A stretch of DNA of 64,000 nucleotides from Stomoxys calcitrans (Eukaryota; Arthropoda; Insecta; Diptera; Muscidae): positions 57,454,561 through 57,518,560 of the forward strand of contig NC_081552.1 in assembly GCF_963082655.1 (NCBI RefSeq), written 5' to 3'. This document shows positions 46,401-56,948 of the stretch, one piece after another; the stretch's first letter is position 1, and the number at the start of each line of letters is the position of its first letter. The position numbers and the translations under genes were made by a program. The notes beneath the pieces are model-generated. The model saw only the letters and a list, made by a program, of their open reading frames with translations. It was not told the origin of the DNA and did no database searches.

Positions 46401-46647
46401 TAACTTCTTCCAGAATCTGGAGAGCGTAAAACTTGGTTTGCTGATTTTGGGAAAATTCCAAAATACTATCTACACGCGTCCAAGCATCCGGATGTTCTTT
46501 CAGGGTGGTGAGAATGTCCTGGGCTATGCGAAGTTGTTCTCCCTGCGAGGAATATAAACATTCGACAATGCGATCTAAAAGATTTATGTCCAACTTTTGA
46601 GAGAAATCCAGCAATTTGCTGGCCTCATCTGTTGATAACGCTGCCAT
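43426..46647 (-). CDS. emb: Exportin-1 (CRM1), nuclear export receptor
   Basis: 1073 codons, uninterrupted, ending in the CRM1-typical acidic tail ELPEDMQDE; human XPO1 has 1071. CRM1 binds leucine-rich nuclear export signals together with Ran-GTP and carries the cargo through nuclear pores. Seen here: N-terminal importin-beta-like region (about residues 30-110, with FYALQILEEVIKTRWKILPR), exportin-1 domain (about 110-270), HEAT repeats throughout, the cargo groove around VIKDLLGLCEQKKGKDNKAI with the cysteine at residue 530 (codon 45060-45058) equivalent to human Cys528, the leptomycin-B target, and the C-terminal domain (about 700-1030). The start codon sits in GCAATGGCAG. No intron interrupts the CDS. 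Codon use and low divergence from other animals mark it as functional. Drosophila calls it embargoed. Confidence 0.97.
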   Translation of the reverse strand: MAALSTDEASKLLDFSQKLDINLLDRIVECLYSSQGEQLRIAQDILTTLKEHPDAWTRVDSILEFSQNQQTKFYALQILEEVIKTRWKILPRNQCEGIKKYVVGLIIKTSSDAATMEANKVYLNKLNIILVQILKREWPRNWETFISDIVGASKTNESLCKNNMVILKNLSEEVFDFSSGQITQTKAKHLKDTMCSEFAQIFQLCSFVLESSMNAPLIQVTLETLLRFLNWIPLGYIFETSLIDTLIFKFLSVPMFRNVTLKCLSEIAGLTVPSYNDNFTTLFRDTMTQLEQMINQNTNMNHIYANGSDSEQEFVQNLAMFLCTFLKEHGKSVEDVKYVDYLNQALLYLVMISEVEDVEVFKICLEYWNSLVEDLYTSESFGSGASNVHLGQSDVMTLVKRNATFPRRRFYASILSKVRYIMISRMAKPEEVLVVENENGEVVREFMKDTNAINLYKNMRETLVFLTHLDCADTERIMTLKLLNQVNGTEFSWKNLNTLCWAIGSISGAFCEEDEKRFLVTVIKDLLGLCEQKKGKDNKAIIASNIMYVVGQYPRFLRAHWKFLKTVVNKLFEFMHETHDGVQDMACDTFIKIAIKCRRYFVTIQPNEACTFIDEILGTMSSIICDLQPQQVHTFYEAVGYMISAQVDQVQQDILIEKYMFLPNQVWDEIISHASKNVDFLKNMTAVKQLASILKTNVAACKALGHAYVIQLGRIYLDMLNVYKITSENIIQAIELNGVNVNNQPLIKAMHVVKKETLNLISEWVSRSNDNQLVMDNFIPPLLDAVLLDYQRCKVPSAREPKVLTSMGVIVHKLRNDITNEVPKIFDAVFQCTLDMINTNFEDYPQHRVSFYELLQAVNAHCFKAFLNIPPAQFKLVFDSVVWAFKHTMRNVADIGLNILYKMLQNLEQHPTAAQSFYQTYFTDILMQIFSVVTDTSHTAGLGNHAMILAYMFSLVENNKITVNLGPVPDNTIFIQEYVASLLKSAFSHLTDNQIKVFVTGLFNLDENVQAFKEHLRDFLIQIREVTGEDDSDLYLEEREAALREAQESKMLMQRNIPGMLNPHELPEDMQDE

Positions 46648-48036
46648 TGCTTTATAATAAAAGCAACGTTCCCTCCTGCGTCTTGTGCTGTCGGCACTAA
46701 TTTTGTCCCAAAAACTTAGTCTTCGTCGTTGCTGATGGCCGCACGTGTTCTATCTGTTTTGTGTAATTGGTCCTCCTATTTAGCCGTTTCCAGGAATTTT
46801 GTGAAATGCTGCTAATTATGAAGTGAAAATTAAAGTTACCAAATGTATCGTTAAAAATCATAAAAGGGAAATAGATACTTGCTTCTGCTTTTTTCCAAAA
46901 CGTGTAGTTTTTTTAGAATCGATGTACTAGCTCGATTTTGCAACAATACTTTTTGCTAATTTCAATACGCAAAAATACACTTTGCGATAATTTTTCTTTT
47001 CTTCTTGTTTATGTTTATGCCGCCGCTGCTGTAAGAGATTGTTTTTTGGATTTGTTTGAAGGAATTGTCATGCGTTTGCTGTTTTTTTATATCCCATAAG
47101 GTACCATGCACTCGGTATCGGTGTCTTTCAATACATGGCGAGGCTTCTCATAAATTACACATCAGCCAACCTCTTTTACGCTATTAGCCAGCCACAGCCA
47201 AGTGCCGTATTTGCCGAATTGCCGAGTGTTAGCAGAGAGGGGAAGAAGGGAGGGTATCGAACTGTGAAATAAACTCCCGGAACAAGCGAACTATGGCTCA
47301 CACAACTTCCATACAATTGAAGAACACCACGGAGCGAGGTCTGTGAGAATGTTTCACAAGAACTTTCAGGTTTTGGGGGGATCCTATGATGCTTTGCAAT
47401 CCTTTTGGGTCACAGAATAGTCTGTAGATGTAAACGACCCATTAAGCAAGCACTCTAACATTAACCACATTTTTTTCTTACCGCCCAGAAACTCAATTCT
47501 TCAAACTGTCTCTAGAACATATATGGAGTTGTCCACATCCGTTTGGGAAGCACCAAAATGACGCCAGAATAATTGGTTGCGCTGAAAAAAGTTTCCAAGT
47601 TGATGTCTCGCACAAACTAACCAAAGAAGCAGCAGCCTTTTCGAAAACAAAACACACATACAAACATACAAACAACGCAGATGCACCTCTGCACAGCACA
47701 CATTCAAAGTTGCCAGCACTGCTTCAAATACACAGCTGTGTTCTCTACACTTTACAAAACTCTACGGCTCTCCGCATTCCACCATGTTCGTTGAGAAACA
47801 GAGACAACATGATATTGTTCTCTCCGTACGTTTCTGAAGAGCAAGAAGAAGAACAAAGTACCAATCTCATAAATACCAAATACCACGCTAGATAACCATT
47901 GCTATAAATCTATGTGTTGAAAACCAGTGAACGAAATTGTCGTCGTCGGCGGCTAGTTAGCTGCTCCGAACAAAAACTTTCAGACTTCTGTCTCGAAACT
48001 GGGGGGCAGGACAAAAAATTCAGTATGGAAACTATA
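46648..48036. other. emb 5' region and intergenic DNA
   Basis: The 5' UTR and promoter of emb must lie just above 46,647 on the minus strand. The first 150 bp or so are repeat-free and GC-richer than the surroundings. I could not define the transcription start or a 5' intron. At 47.95-48.03 kb a repeat begins (ACTTTCAGACTTCTGTCTCG and the GGGGCAGGACA phrase) that recurs at 50.15-50.56 kb. Two overlapping minus-strand frames near 47.5-47.7 kb are unsupported. Confidence 0.5.
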
Positions 48037-49680
48037 TACAGCGGTCAAAAAAAGTATTCATCATTAGCAAAATTGATAATAAATTCACTTATTTTGGGTA
48101 ATTGAAGAAAATTTAAAGTAAACAAATAATGCAGTTTTATGCAATAGTTTATTTTTCGTAATATGTTTTAAAATAAATTCAAAAAATAAATTTAATTAGC
48201 GCAAAAAATGCAATTTTATATAATAACATCAAAAACAGAACAAAAAAAGTATTCATCATTGATGTGCAATCATCAAAGTCAAATTCAAATATTATATGGG
48301 AATCCCCCTTTTCTGTTTTATTTAGTAAAGGAGGCTTTGCCTTTGACAGCAAATATTTAATTTCATTGAAAATATAGTTTTTGTCAAAATGGGTCGTAAG
48401 CAAAACGAGGTTTCTGATGAGGTAAAAGTTTTGATAATAAAACACCACAGGAATGGTTTAACTCAAAAAACTATCAGTGAAATATTAAATAGACCACGAT
48501 CTACTATACAATCCATCATCAGAAAGTGGACAGAAACGAAAACTGTTGACAATAAACCAAGATCTGGTCGACCAAAAGCACTTTCAGTTGGAGATGTGCG
48601 TTGGCTAGTGCGGCAAGTTCAGAAAATTCCGAAGACAAATGCGACCATTCTTCGTAAAAACACTATGGAATATTTAGGGAAGGAAGTTACTACACAAACA
48701 ATTCGAAATACACTCAAAAGGCATAGTTACAGAGGAAGAACTGCACGTAAGAAGCCCTTTATAAATAAAATAAACCGAGTGAAAAGGCTAAACTTCGCAA
48801 AAATGTATGTAAAACAGCCCGAATCATTTTGGAAAACAGTCATTTTTGCAGACGAGAGCAAGTTTAATCTTTTTGGGTGCGATGGAAAGGTCATAGTGTA
48901 CAGAAAACCAAATACAGAGCTTGAAGAACGAAATACAGTTGCTACTGTAAAACATGGTGGAGGTGGTTTAATGGTTTGGGGGTGTATGGCGGCTTCAGGA
49001 GCGGGAAATCTTGAAATTATTAATGGAGTAATGGATCATAAGTATTACATTGACATTTTAAAGAGGAATTTAAAAGATAGTGCTGTAAAACTTGGGCTTG
49101 GTAATAACTTTCAATATTATCAAGATAATGACCCCAAACATTCTGCTTTAAATACCAAGATGTGGATGCTGTATAACTGCCCCAAAGTCATTAAAACTCC
49201 TCCTCAAAGTCCCGACTTGAACCCAATTGAACATCTTTGGGAACATCTCGAACGCAAATTGAGAACGCGCAATTTTTCGAGCAAGAGTCAAATGCAACAG
49301 GTGATAATGGAGGAATGGACTAATATAGACCAAAATATAACCGCTAAATTAGTCCAATCGATGTCAAACCGTTTAAAAGAAGTTATAAGACGCGGTGGTC
49401 GAATAACAAAGTATTAATTTTTTTAAATTATGTTATTTATTTTTTTGTTTTTTTGCAATGATGAATACTTTTTTTGTTTAATTTTTTGTGTTCAGCTGTA
49501 AAATGGCCCTTTTTGTTCCAATAAATACTATTTTTTTCTTTAAAAACAATGAAATTGTGTACATATATATCACACAAGCACTACTGCATCATTAGTTTGA
49601 TATGTTTTTATTCCAATTGTCTTTTGTAGACTTATTAAAAAAAAAACATTGAATGATGAATACTTTTTTTGACCGCTGTA
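48037..49680 (+). mobile_element. Complete Tc1-family transposon, IR/DR type
   Basis: The 1640-bp element (48039-49678) has TA duplications at 48037-48038 and 49679-49680. The ends CAGCGGTCAAAAAAAGTATT are exact inverse copies. A second transposase-site-like repeat CAAAAAAAGTATTCATCATT lies 195 bp inside each end: outer at 48046-48065 and 49652-49671 (inverse), inner at 48241-48260 and 49457-49476 (inverse). This two-site arrangement defines the IR/DR group of Tc1 elements. With an intact transposase inside, the copy looks recent and possibly autonomous. Confidence 0.95.
48389..49417 (+). CDS. Tc1-family DD34E transposase
   Basis: 342 codons with no stop, the usual length of Tc1 transposases. 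It catalyses cut-and-paste transposition into TA. Residues about 1-115 form the paired-like double helix-turn-helix (QKTISEILNRPRSTIQSIIR) with an AT-hook-like GRPK near 60-63. The catalytic residues are D155 (FADESKFN), D246 (YQDNDPKH) and E281 (LNPIEHLWEHLE), giving DD34E. A glycine-rich box (GGGGLMVWGCMAASG) lies between. The start is the first ATG after the 350-bp left end. Distinct from the proteins of Minos or Bari as I remember them; closest named family unknown to me. Confidence 0.95.
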   Translation: MGRKQNEVSDEVKVLIIKHHRNGLTQKTISEILNRPRSTIQSIIRKWTETKTVDNKPRSGRPKALSVGDVRWLVRQVQKIPKTNATILRKNTMEYLGKEVTTQTIRNTLKRHSYRGRTARKKPFINKINRVKRLNFAKMYVKQPESFWKTVIFADESKFNLFGCDGKVIVYRKPNTELEERNTVATVKHGGGGLMVWGCMAASGAGNLEIINGVMDHKYYIDILKRNLKDSAVKLGLGNNFQYYQDNDPKHSALNTKMWMLYNCPKVIKTPPQSPDLNPIEHLWEHLERKLRTRNFSSKSQMQQVIMEEWTNIDQNITAKLVQSMSNRLKEVIRRGGRITKY

Positions 49681-49895
49681 TGTACTTTGTTCAAGTGTGC
49701 ACACCAAATTAAGGCTGGTACTATTTTCGTTTTTCACAGTTGAAAACACATTTTTCACGGTTGCTTTTTTGAAACACTATTTGTTCATAAATAATGATGA
49801 AATGTCGTATTGAATGAAATCAGCAAGTATTTTTGCTTCAAAATCTATTATCTAAAAAAAGTAATCACGAAAATCTGTTGCGAAAAACGAACGTA

Positions 49896-50120
49896 GTACC
49901 AGCCAAGATATATTCATTTACAGGTAGTGGCGCACTATCTGTCAAAATCAGTGATTAGTGCAATTCTGATTTTGTCTATATAACTAGTTCGCGCCATTTG
50001 TTGTCGTTTGTATACGTTATGGTTCTTAACTATAATACACACTCTCAACTAAAACTCGTAGAAAAAATTGTGCTCAGCTGTTTACGTTACCCTACCTGGT
50101 ACTTATGTCATGTTACCAGC
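49896..50120. mobile_element. P-like MITE, family 2, copy at 49.9 kb
   Basis: The element is 49904-50112: CAAGATATATTCATTTACAG at left, and inverted right CATGACATAAGTACCAGGTA. Flanks GTACCAGC and TTACCAGC match in 7 of 8 bases. The interior has GTGCACTATCTGTCAAAA-like and AACGAGTTTTAGTTGAG-like blocks shared with six other copies in 50-60 kb. Confidence 0.75.
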
Positions 50121-50149
50121 CATTAGAGGGGAAATCAGTGTCTTAAATT

Positions 50150-50560
50150 TGGTATAGCACACTTTCCCCAGAACTATTTTTCGTAGAATAAATCTTCCAG
50201 ACTTCTGTTTTGAAACTGAAGCGCAGAACATTAAATCGAGTCTAAAAGCTATAAATGGACTTCGTTCAAAAAAGTGCATATACCCAATCAAAGTGGAGAA
50301 AAAAACATTTAATTTGGTGTATTGCACATACCCCAGAATGGTTTTTCGTAGAACAATCCTTCCAGAATTCTGGCTAGAACCTAGAGGGCAGGACACTTAA
50401 TTCATTCTGGAGACAATAAAGGTACTTTTTCTGAAAACTGCGTACACCAAATTATTTGGTGTATCGCACATATCCCAAAACTGGTTTTCCTAGAACAATC
50501 CTTCCTGATAGCTCTTGCTAAACTGGAGGATAGGACAAATGCACTTGATGATAACTCACA
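50150..50560. repeat. Tandem copies of a roughly 150-bp repeat
   Basis: Three successive versions of a phrase around GTGTATTGCACATACCCCAG then TTTTTCGTAGAACAATCCTTCC (near 50155, 50325 and 50465), each followed by a GGGCAGGACA block. A further copy is the target of the Tc1 element at 48.04 kb. Unknown family. 50.56-50.85 kb is unremarkable. Confidence 0.6.
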
Positions 50561-50854
50561 GGTTGACATAATGTCTTAATCAAATTTCTTCTTTAAGACC
50601 TGTACGCAACTTTAGCCGAATTTTCGCTAGCAAACACATGGTGACAAAAACAATAAATTTGTTTGACCAATCTTGTTGGATGATAAATTTCGAAATTATC
50701 AAAACTAAAGGTGCCATCATACCATATGTTATTGTATGATGACATCTCAAATTTTGCTATAGTTAAGCCGGGTTTCTCACCCTCGGGTTACAAGTCATCG
50801 TATCGATATTCTTCTGGTTAAATCGCAGTATGCACCATTGGCGAAAATTCCCTT

Positions 50855-50935
50855 ACCATAAGAAGTTTGCCCCTGTTCCTTAGTGGAATGTTCATGGGCA
50901 AAATTTGCATTTGCAATTTGCAAAAGAAATTAATA
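50855..50935 (+). mobile_element. SINE 3'-end fragment
   Basis: AAGTTTGCCCCTGTTCCTTA then GTTCATGGGCAAAATTTGCA, the terminal part of the SINE. Confidence 0.65.
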
Positions 50936-50964
50936 TTGACATATCCTAAACGAAATTTTCGTTT

Positions 50965-51745
50965 GCGGTAGGTAATCAGCAGGATGCACTTATAAGGTGA
51001 GGTCATGCGAACAGCTGAGTACAATTTTTTTTTATTTTTGTTTTGATTTTGCAGTAAATCTAAATTTCAAAGGATAGATAACACAGGTGTGATTTTTTTC
51101 TAAAACCTAAAAAAATATGTTCCATTTGATCCGATATTCCACGCACAAACAGTGTTGTAATGATGAAAATACAAATGCAGTTGCCCAACAATAAAATATT
51201 GAGTGCACTAGCTGTAACAATTAGTAATTAGTGCAACTCAAATTTTTGTTTGCATTCTCTTTGTTGTTATCTTCTTTCTCGCATGTTATCTGCTCATGTA
51301 CACACATCATGTTTGGATTTATTGTAGAAATGTGACCACCTTTAATTGTTTCGCCATGACCTGCACCCACGGCGAAACAATTAAAAGTGGTCTGATTTGT
51401 ACAACAACCACAAATCATATGCTGCAATCCGCCATCTCGTCACCAAGATTTAATTTCATAATTGGCATTCTTCTCAACACAACCAAAGAAACTTGTATTC
51501 GTGTCTGTACGTGTACAGGCAAAATGAGAAAAAGAACGTGCAAAAAAAACGGGTGGTTTGCTGCGAATGTAAACACAGAATTCACATCTTAATACCGTCA
51601 AACTGGCCGGCTGTTTTCAGCTGTTCGTGTGAGACTACCTTTATTAATCCACTTTGCATGCCGGTTAGTCCATGGCGAAACAATTAAATGTGGTCTCATT
51701 TGTACAACAACCACAAATCATATGGTGCAATCTGCCATGTTGCCA
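50965..51745. mobile_element. Nested P-like MITE fragments of three families
   Basis: 50980-51130: CAGGATGCACTTATAAGG..GCGAACAGCTG, a third end type also found at 57.50-57.54 kb (inverted). 51160-51238: inner end of family 2 (GTTGCCCAACAATAAAATAT, TGAGTGCACTAG). 51239-51359: family 1 right half, ending CCACCTTTAATTGTTTCGCC. 51367-51655: an inverted family 1 copy starting CCACGGCGAAACAATTAAAA. 51671-51740: family 1 start again (CCATGGCGAAACAATTAAAT). 51742-51785: family 2 end. The order shows repeated insertion of these MITEs into each other. Confidence 0.6.
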
Positions 51746-51884
51746 TCAAAATATTGAGTGCACTTACCTGTAAATGAATATGTCGTGGAAGAGAGGGGCA
51801 AAATGGAATTGATAATTTTCTCTTTGTTTTAAAAGCCTGGGACCGTTAAGAAAAAATAAAAAAAAAATTCAACATTCTTGTTCT

Positions 51885-53945
51885 TGTTTTATAAGCAAAT
51901 AGCTGACCCGGGCCCGCTCCGCTGCGCCTTCTTTTACTTTATATGGAACAAAAGCTTCCTGGGAATATTTATTTTTGACAATTAAAGATCTTTTAGTGAA
52001 ATACCATGCTAACTTGACTAACAGTTTAACAATATAAGTGCCTTTATCTGAATCCCACATGATCTTTATTGGTCTACGAATTTAAGTTTGGATGTAAGGT
52101 GTACTCCATTCTTGAAATACTTCATTTCAGCCTGATATTCTCATGATGTTTGATTTAGTGGTGTTGTCGGGGGAGAGGTGGCCCTTAGATACTTGGCCCT
52201 GAAAAAATATCAGCTTCGTGCTCTTCTCTCAAATACCAGTTATTTAAACTCCATATTGCCATTGGCTTAAGAGGAGTTTACAGGATGAGGCGTCCCCCAA
52301 ACACATGGCCCTAAAATAGGTAATCAAATTCGTTTTCTAATCTCAAATACCTTTCATTTGAGCCACATATTGGCATGGTCGAAAAAATTTTTCCCTTTGG
52401 GGGTGTTTTGGGAAAGGGGTGATGCCCTAAATTCATGGTCCTACATTTGGATATCAAATTCGTATTCTAATCCCAAATACCTTTATTTAAGCCTCATATT
52501 GCGATGGTCACTAAAAAATTGCTGTTTGTGGGGTATTTTCGGAAAGGAGTAGACCCCCAGAAAATTGGTCCCGAAAATGGGTATCAATTCTTGCTCTATC
52601 CCCCAATACCTTTTATTTAAGCTTCACATTGGCATGGTCGGTAAATATGCCCGATTTAGGGGTGTTTTGGGGATTGGAGTGGTCCCCCAAACACTAAGCC
52701 CGGAGAATATATCAACAATGTGCTCTAATCTCATATAACTATATATCATTTATTTGAACCCCATATTGCCATTGCCCTCAAAATTGGATATCTAATTTAT
52801 TTTCTAATCTCATTTAAACTCCTTATTGCAAAAATCAGCAAATATGTCCGGTTTGCGGTATTGAACCTAAAAACTATAAATATTTAATTTAAGACCCAAA
52901 TTGTCTTGGTGAGCAAATACGTCCTATATGGGGGTTGTTAAGGTGGTGGGACGTCCCCTAGACAGTTGGTCCCTAATACGTGGTTTACTCGCAAATACCT
53001 TTTATTTGAGCCCCATATTTCCATAGTCGGCAAACATGACCGGCTTGGGGGGTGTTTTGGGGGATGGGTGGCCACTCAGTGAGTTGGCCTTGAAAATATA
53101 TATCGGATTCGTTTTCAACTCTAAAAACCCTCATACTTGAGCCTCATATTCCCATAGTCAGCAAATACTTACTATTTGGGTGGTGTTGTGGGAGTGGGAC
53201 GGTCCCATAGACACTTTTCCCAAATATTGATATCAGATTCGTGCTTTACTCCCAAAGACCTTTTATTTGAGCCCCATATTTGGATATCAGATTCGTATTT
53301 TACATTCAAATAACTTTTATTTAAGCCTCACATTCCCATGATCAGTAAATAAGTTCAGTTTGGGGGTGTTTTGGGGAAGGGGTGGACCCCCAGAAACGTG
53401 GTCCCACATTTGGATATCAGATTCATATTCTACTCACAAATACCTTTCATTTGAGTCCCATATTGCCGTGGTCGGTAAATATGTCCGAATTAGGGGTGTT
53501 TTGGGGCTTGGGGTGGTCCCCCTAACACTTGGTCCGACAATTGGATATGATATACGTTTTCTTATCCTAAATACCCTTCATTTAACTCCTATATTGTCGT
53601 GATTGGTCTAAATATATGTTTGATAGGTTTTAGGGTGGGGCAGCCCCCCTAGGTACCTCATCTGAAATTTGGATACCAAATTTTTATTTTTATGGTACTA
53701 TATGAGAGCACACAAAATTTCGCTTAAATCGCACCACCCATCTCCGAGATCTGGCATTTCTGAAAATTAGGGTAAGGGGGAGGGTCCGCCCTCCCCTTCA
53801 GATATCAAAAAATGTAGTACCCTATTTTCATCGCGGGGTCTTAATGCACCATCTGTGAAAATTTCAAGAAAATCGGTTCAGCCGTTTCTGAGTCTATAAG
53901 GAACACACAAACAAACAAACACAAATTGATTTTTATATATAACAT
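51885..53945 (+). repeat. Long interspersed repeat with internal tandem units
   Basis: It starts AATAGCTGACCCGGGCCCGC, has about a dozen diverged units of 115-135 bp built on TTTATTTGAGCCCCATATT, GGGGGTGTTTTGGGG, GGTCCCACATTTGGATATCA and GATTCG, and ends GAAAATCGGTTCAGCCGTTT, CTGAGTCTATAAGGAACACA, an (ACAA)n-like run and TTGATTTTTATATATAA. Related phrases occur at 29.7, 41.1-41.6 and 61.1 kb. Such gctgacccg-to-tcagccgttt repeats occur widely in insects. I cannot assign a class and find no protein. Confidence 0.7.
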
Positions 53946-54457
53946 TTAATTCAATAAAATAAAAAGTTTTTTAATAATGTAAAAATATCAATCTTATTTT
54001 TATTAAAACAGTAAAAACATTATTTAAAAAAATGGCAAATTTCAAATGACTGGTTTATTGAGTTCATAACCACTGTAATTAAATGTTTGAACTTATCATA
54101 AATCCAAATTACAAAATAGGCAATCAATAATACAAATTCCATTATAGGTCCGATTTCAGCAAATCTTTTAATTGAAGTACAGATTTCCTAATTGAACATA
54201 GTTTTTAATTTTTTCTGTTTTACCCTACACTAACTTTTTCTATGATTAATCCTCCCTTAAATTTGCACACATAGTGTAATACGAACAAAACTAACACATG
54301 AAAATCATTTTTCAAAATAGCACTGTTATTTTTTCGATTAGAGTGGTGATCTATTCCTTTATAACAAAAAGATAAAGAAATCAGCTGTTTTTGATGTCAG
54401 TTGAATGAAAGTAACCCCAAATTTAATTGTTTTCACAACTTTATGATTTAGGGTAGG

Positions 54458-54668
54458 TATTCTATTCTGCTTTAACATATTCAAAATCAGAGTTGCACTA
54501 ATCACTGATTTTGACAGATAGTGCACTCAATATTTGGCTGTTGGGCATCTGTCGCTACCTGTAAATGAATACTAAAAGGAGTACTACTTTTCCACCTGTT
54601 CTTAGCTAACGTTTCGCCGACGTTTTTTTATATTGAGTTTGACAGAATTCCGCTCGAAAAGAAAAGTA
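54458..54668. mobile_element. MITE family A, copy 2, broken by a P-like MITE
   Basis: It starts GGTATTCTATTCTGCTTTAA; the inner part (GTACTACTTTTCCACCTG, TATTGAGTTTGACAGAATTC) follows at 54.58 kb. Between them (about 54487-54572) is a family 2 P-like fragment (AATCAGAGTTGCACTAATCA to CTACCTGTAAATGAATAC). Confidence 0.5.
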
Positions 54669-54978
54669 AGCTTTAGTTTGTATGGAGAAAAATACTATCC
54701 CCGTTTAGTAAGCTGCTAAAACATCCACAAATCATATTGTGCACCCCGCCATCTTGTCATCAAGCTGAGCGAAGTTTTGTCAACACACACAAAGAAATTT
54801 GTGTGCGTGTGCGTCACGAATAGAGAATGCAAAGCCCCGTTTACACTGCTCTTTAAATTCGGATTTAATGGTTCGTCATCTGTTTCTCTTTATAAAGATA
54901 TATATAAAATGACTTATTTTGTTTGTTTTGTTGATATTTGATTATTTTTGACGTGGTGTCAGTGCTGCCAAAGTTAAA

Positions 54979-55247
54979 GTATAAAGCATGACATAGTTAC
55001 CAGGTACCGTAAACAGCTGAGTAAAATTTTTTCTTGCAAAGTGCACTATCTATCAACGAGTTTTGGTTGTGTATGTGTATTATAGTTATTTGTGTCATTA
55101 CACACACAAATAACGAAAAATGGCGCGACCTAGTAACATACTAGAAATCAGAGTTGCACTAATCGGTGATTTTGACAGAAAGTGCACTCAATATTTTGTT
55201 GTTGGGCAACTGCTACTACCTGTACATCAATGTATCTTGGTATAAAT
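54979..55247. mobile_element. P-like MITE, family 2, copy at 55.0 kb
   Basis: Element 54987-55239, CATGACATAGTTACCAGGTA to CTGTACATCAATGTATCTTG, flanked by GTATAAAG and GTATAAAT (7 of 8). The interior includes a 20-bp-class palindromic block around AACTATAATACACA / TATTATAGTTA. Confidence 0.75.
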
Positions 55248-55477
55248 CATTTAGCGGGAAGAGCGTTTTATTTATCGGTTAAGCTGAGTCAGGATTCACT
55301 ATTAGAAGGTTAGATGAACATCATTAAGGAATTGAAAATGTCATCTAATAGGATAAAACGTAAACAAAGAGTTAATGTAAAAAAAGAACAAGTTGACATC
55401 CTCAATGCCAAATACTGCCAAAAATAAAATTATGTCGTCTGATCGATTGGCTTAACCTTATTCAGTAAATCCTGAAA

Positions 55478-55828
55478 CTGAGTATCCTGTTCAGCTTTTC
55501 ACGCGAAATGCTGTCAAACTCCATATACAAAAAAAACGTCGGCGAAGCGCTGGAGGAATATAGGCGAAAAAGTAGTACTCTGTTTATAGTGAGAAAATGG
55601 CAAAACGAAATTTTAGTGGCAACGATTGACATCATTGTCGGCATCATTTTTGTTTTATTGGTTTCAATGTTTAATTTTTCCTTTTTGTTATTTTATTTAT
55701 TTCCGAAAAAACAAAATAATACCATAAGTGCAGATAAAAAACGTCTTTTAGTATGAAAATAAAAACAAAACACTACTGTCAAATTCCACTCGTGAAACAA
55801 TTAATCGAAAACAGAATAGAATACCAAA
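55478..55828. mobile_element. MITE family A, copy 3, inverted
   Basis: CTGAGTATCCTGTTCAGCTT at left and GAAAACAGAATAGAATACCA at right. AAACTCCATATACAAAAAAA and GTCGGCGAAGCGC match the 33.0-kb and 54.6-kb copies in inverse orientation. An 82-codon frame inside is chance. Confidence 0.6.
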
Positions 55829-55881
55829 CCTAAGCTAACGAATCCGCTAGACTGGCAAATAAAAAATATAAAATAAAAAAA

Positions 55882-56700
55882 TTAATTTTGGAGTTTTTCG
55901 TTTACTATATCCCCTCTCTGGGCTACACCAAACAGCAGACAATTCGGAGATTGTCCAGTCGTGCAATGCTCCGTATTGTTCATGGCATACTCAACCTCTG
56001 GCAATTTCTCGACCCAGTCCGAGTGTTCAACCGGCTCAGATAATTTAGACAACATCGCCCTTATATCCCTATTCACTTTCTCCATCTGGCAGTCAGACTG
56101 AGGGGAAGCTACCAAAACCTTTATATGAGATATGATACGATCGCCCAAAAATTTTGCGAACTCATGCGATGTAAAACATGGCCTCTGTCATTAATCACGT
56201 CAGTAGGCAATCATTAATCACGTAGTCGTCCCAGACGACTATAATACACAAAATATCTCTTCAAACCACATGAGACTTTCTTCGTCCCTAGTGTATTGAC
56301 CGCATACAGCATGAAGAACTTCGTAATCGCGTCTATGACGACCAAAATACACTTCCTTCTAGACCCCACTGACGGCAGTGGACCGAAGTGATCTATATGT
56401 AAAGTCTCGCCTTATACACTTATACAACATTTACACTTCTCCCACTTCAACTGCAAGCCAACCTTCCGCAAAGTCCACAAAACCCCTTTCAAAATCCTCA
56501 AACGTAGCCGTCGCTATATAAATATCAACCAAATACACGACAATCTGCCCCGCGTCAATAAAATCCTTAAGCACCCTGTTGATAAATCTTCGAAACACGG
56601 CACCCACATTCTTAAGCCCAAATGGAACGAACAGCTCAAAGGCGTAACGAATGGCGTGTATTTAATCGAATACCATGGTACATTAAAAGGTAAAGTCATA
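55882..56700 (-). pseudogene. Ty3/gypsy-like pol relic (RT fragment and integrase)
   Basis: The minus strand from 56.68 kb reads LFVPFGLKNVG..FRRFINRVLKDFI-like RT sequence with YLVDIY at the usual F/YxDD site. After a deletion and frameshifts come integrase-core sequence (VVIDAITKF) and, at 55882-56148, VLVASPQSDCQMEKVNRDIR and VEYAMNNTEHCTTGQSPNCL, the end of the integrase catalytic domain. LTRs, gag, RNase H and chromodomain were not found. An old LTR-retrotransposon remnant, not a gene. Confidence 0.7.
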
Positions 56701-56948
56701 AGCCCAGCTGATTAAATTTTCCAATTTCAAGTTGTATCCAATTCCCACTAGAACGTCAAATGCTTTGTTTCGATTTCAAAGGTTTTTTTTTACATTTTGC
56801 TTCTTTTTCACATTTTTATCGTTTGTATTTATAATTTACAGGTTTATAATCATAACTCATGATAAAGCAAATAAAAACTAGAATGTGAATTTGGCAGTGT
56901 ACAGAAGTTTGACAGCCTAGTGGGAATTTGCGCCACCATCCCCACGGG

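Noticed and set aside
47493..47719. Two overlapping minus-strand frames of about 70 codons
   Set aside because: No splice, conservation or domain evidence; composition like random frames.
55508..55756. 82-codon frame with a hydrophobic stretch
   Set aside because: It lies wholly inside a MITE family A copy; other copies do not keep it open.
55882..56700. Endogenous retrovirus with envelope
   Set aside because: Only RT and integrase fragments of a Ty3/gypsy-like pol were found; no env or LTR is visible.
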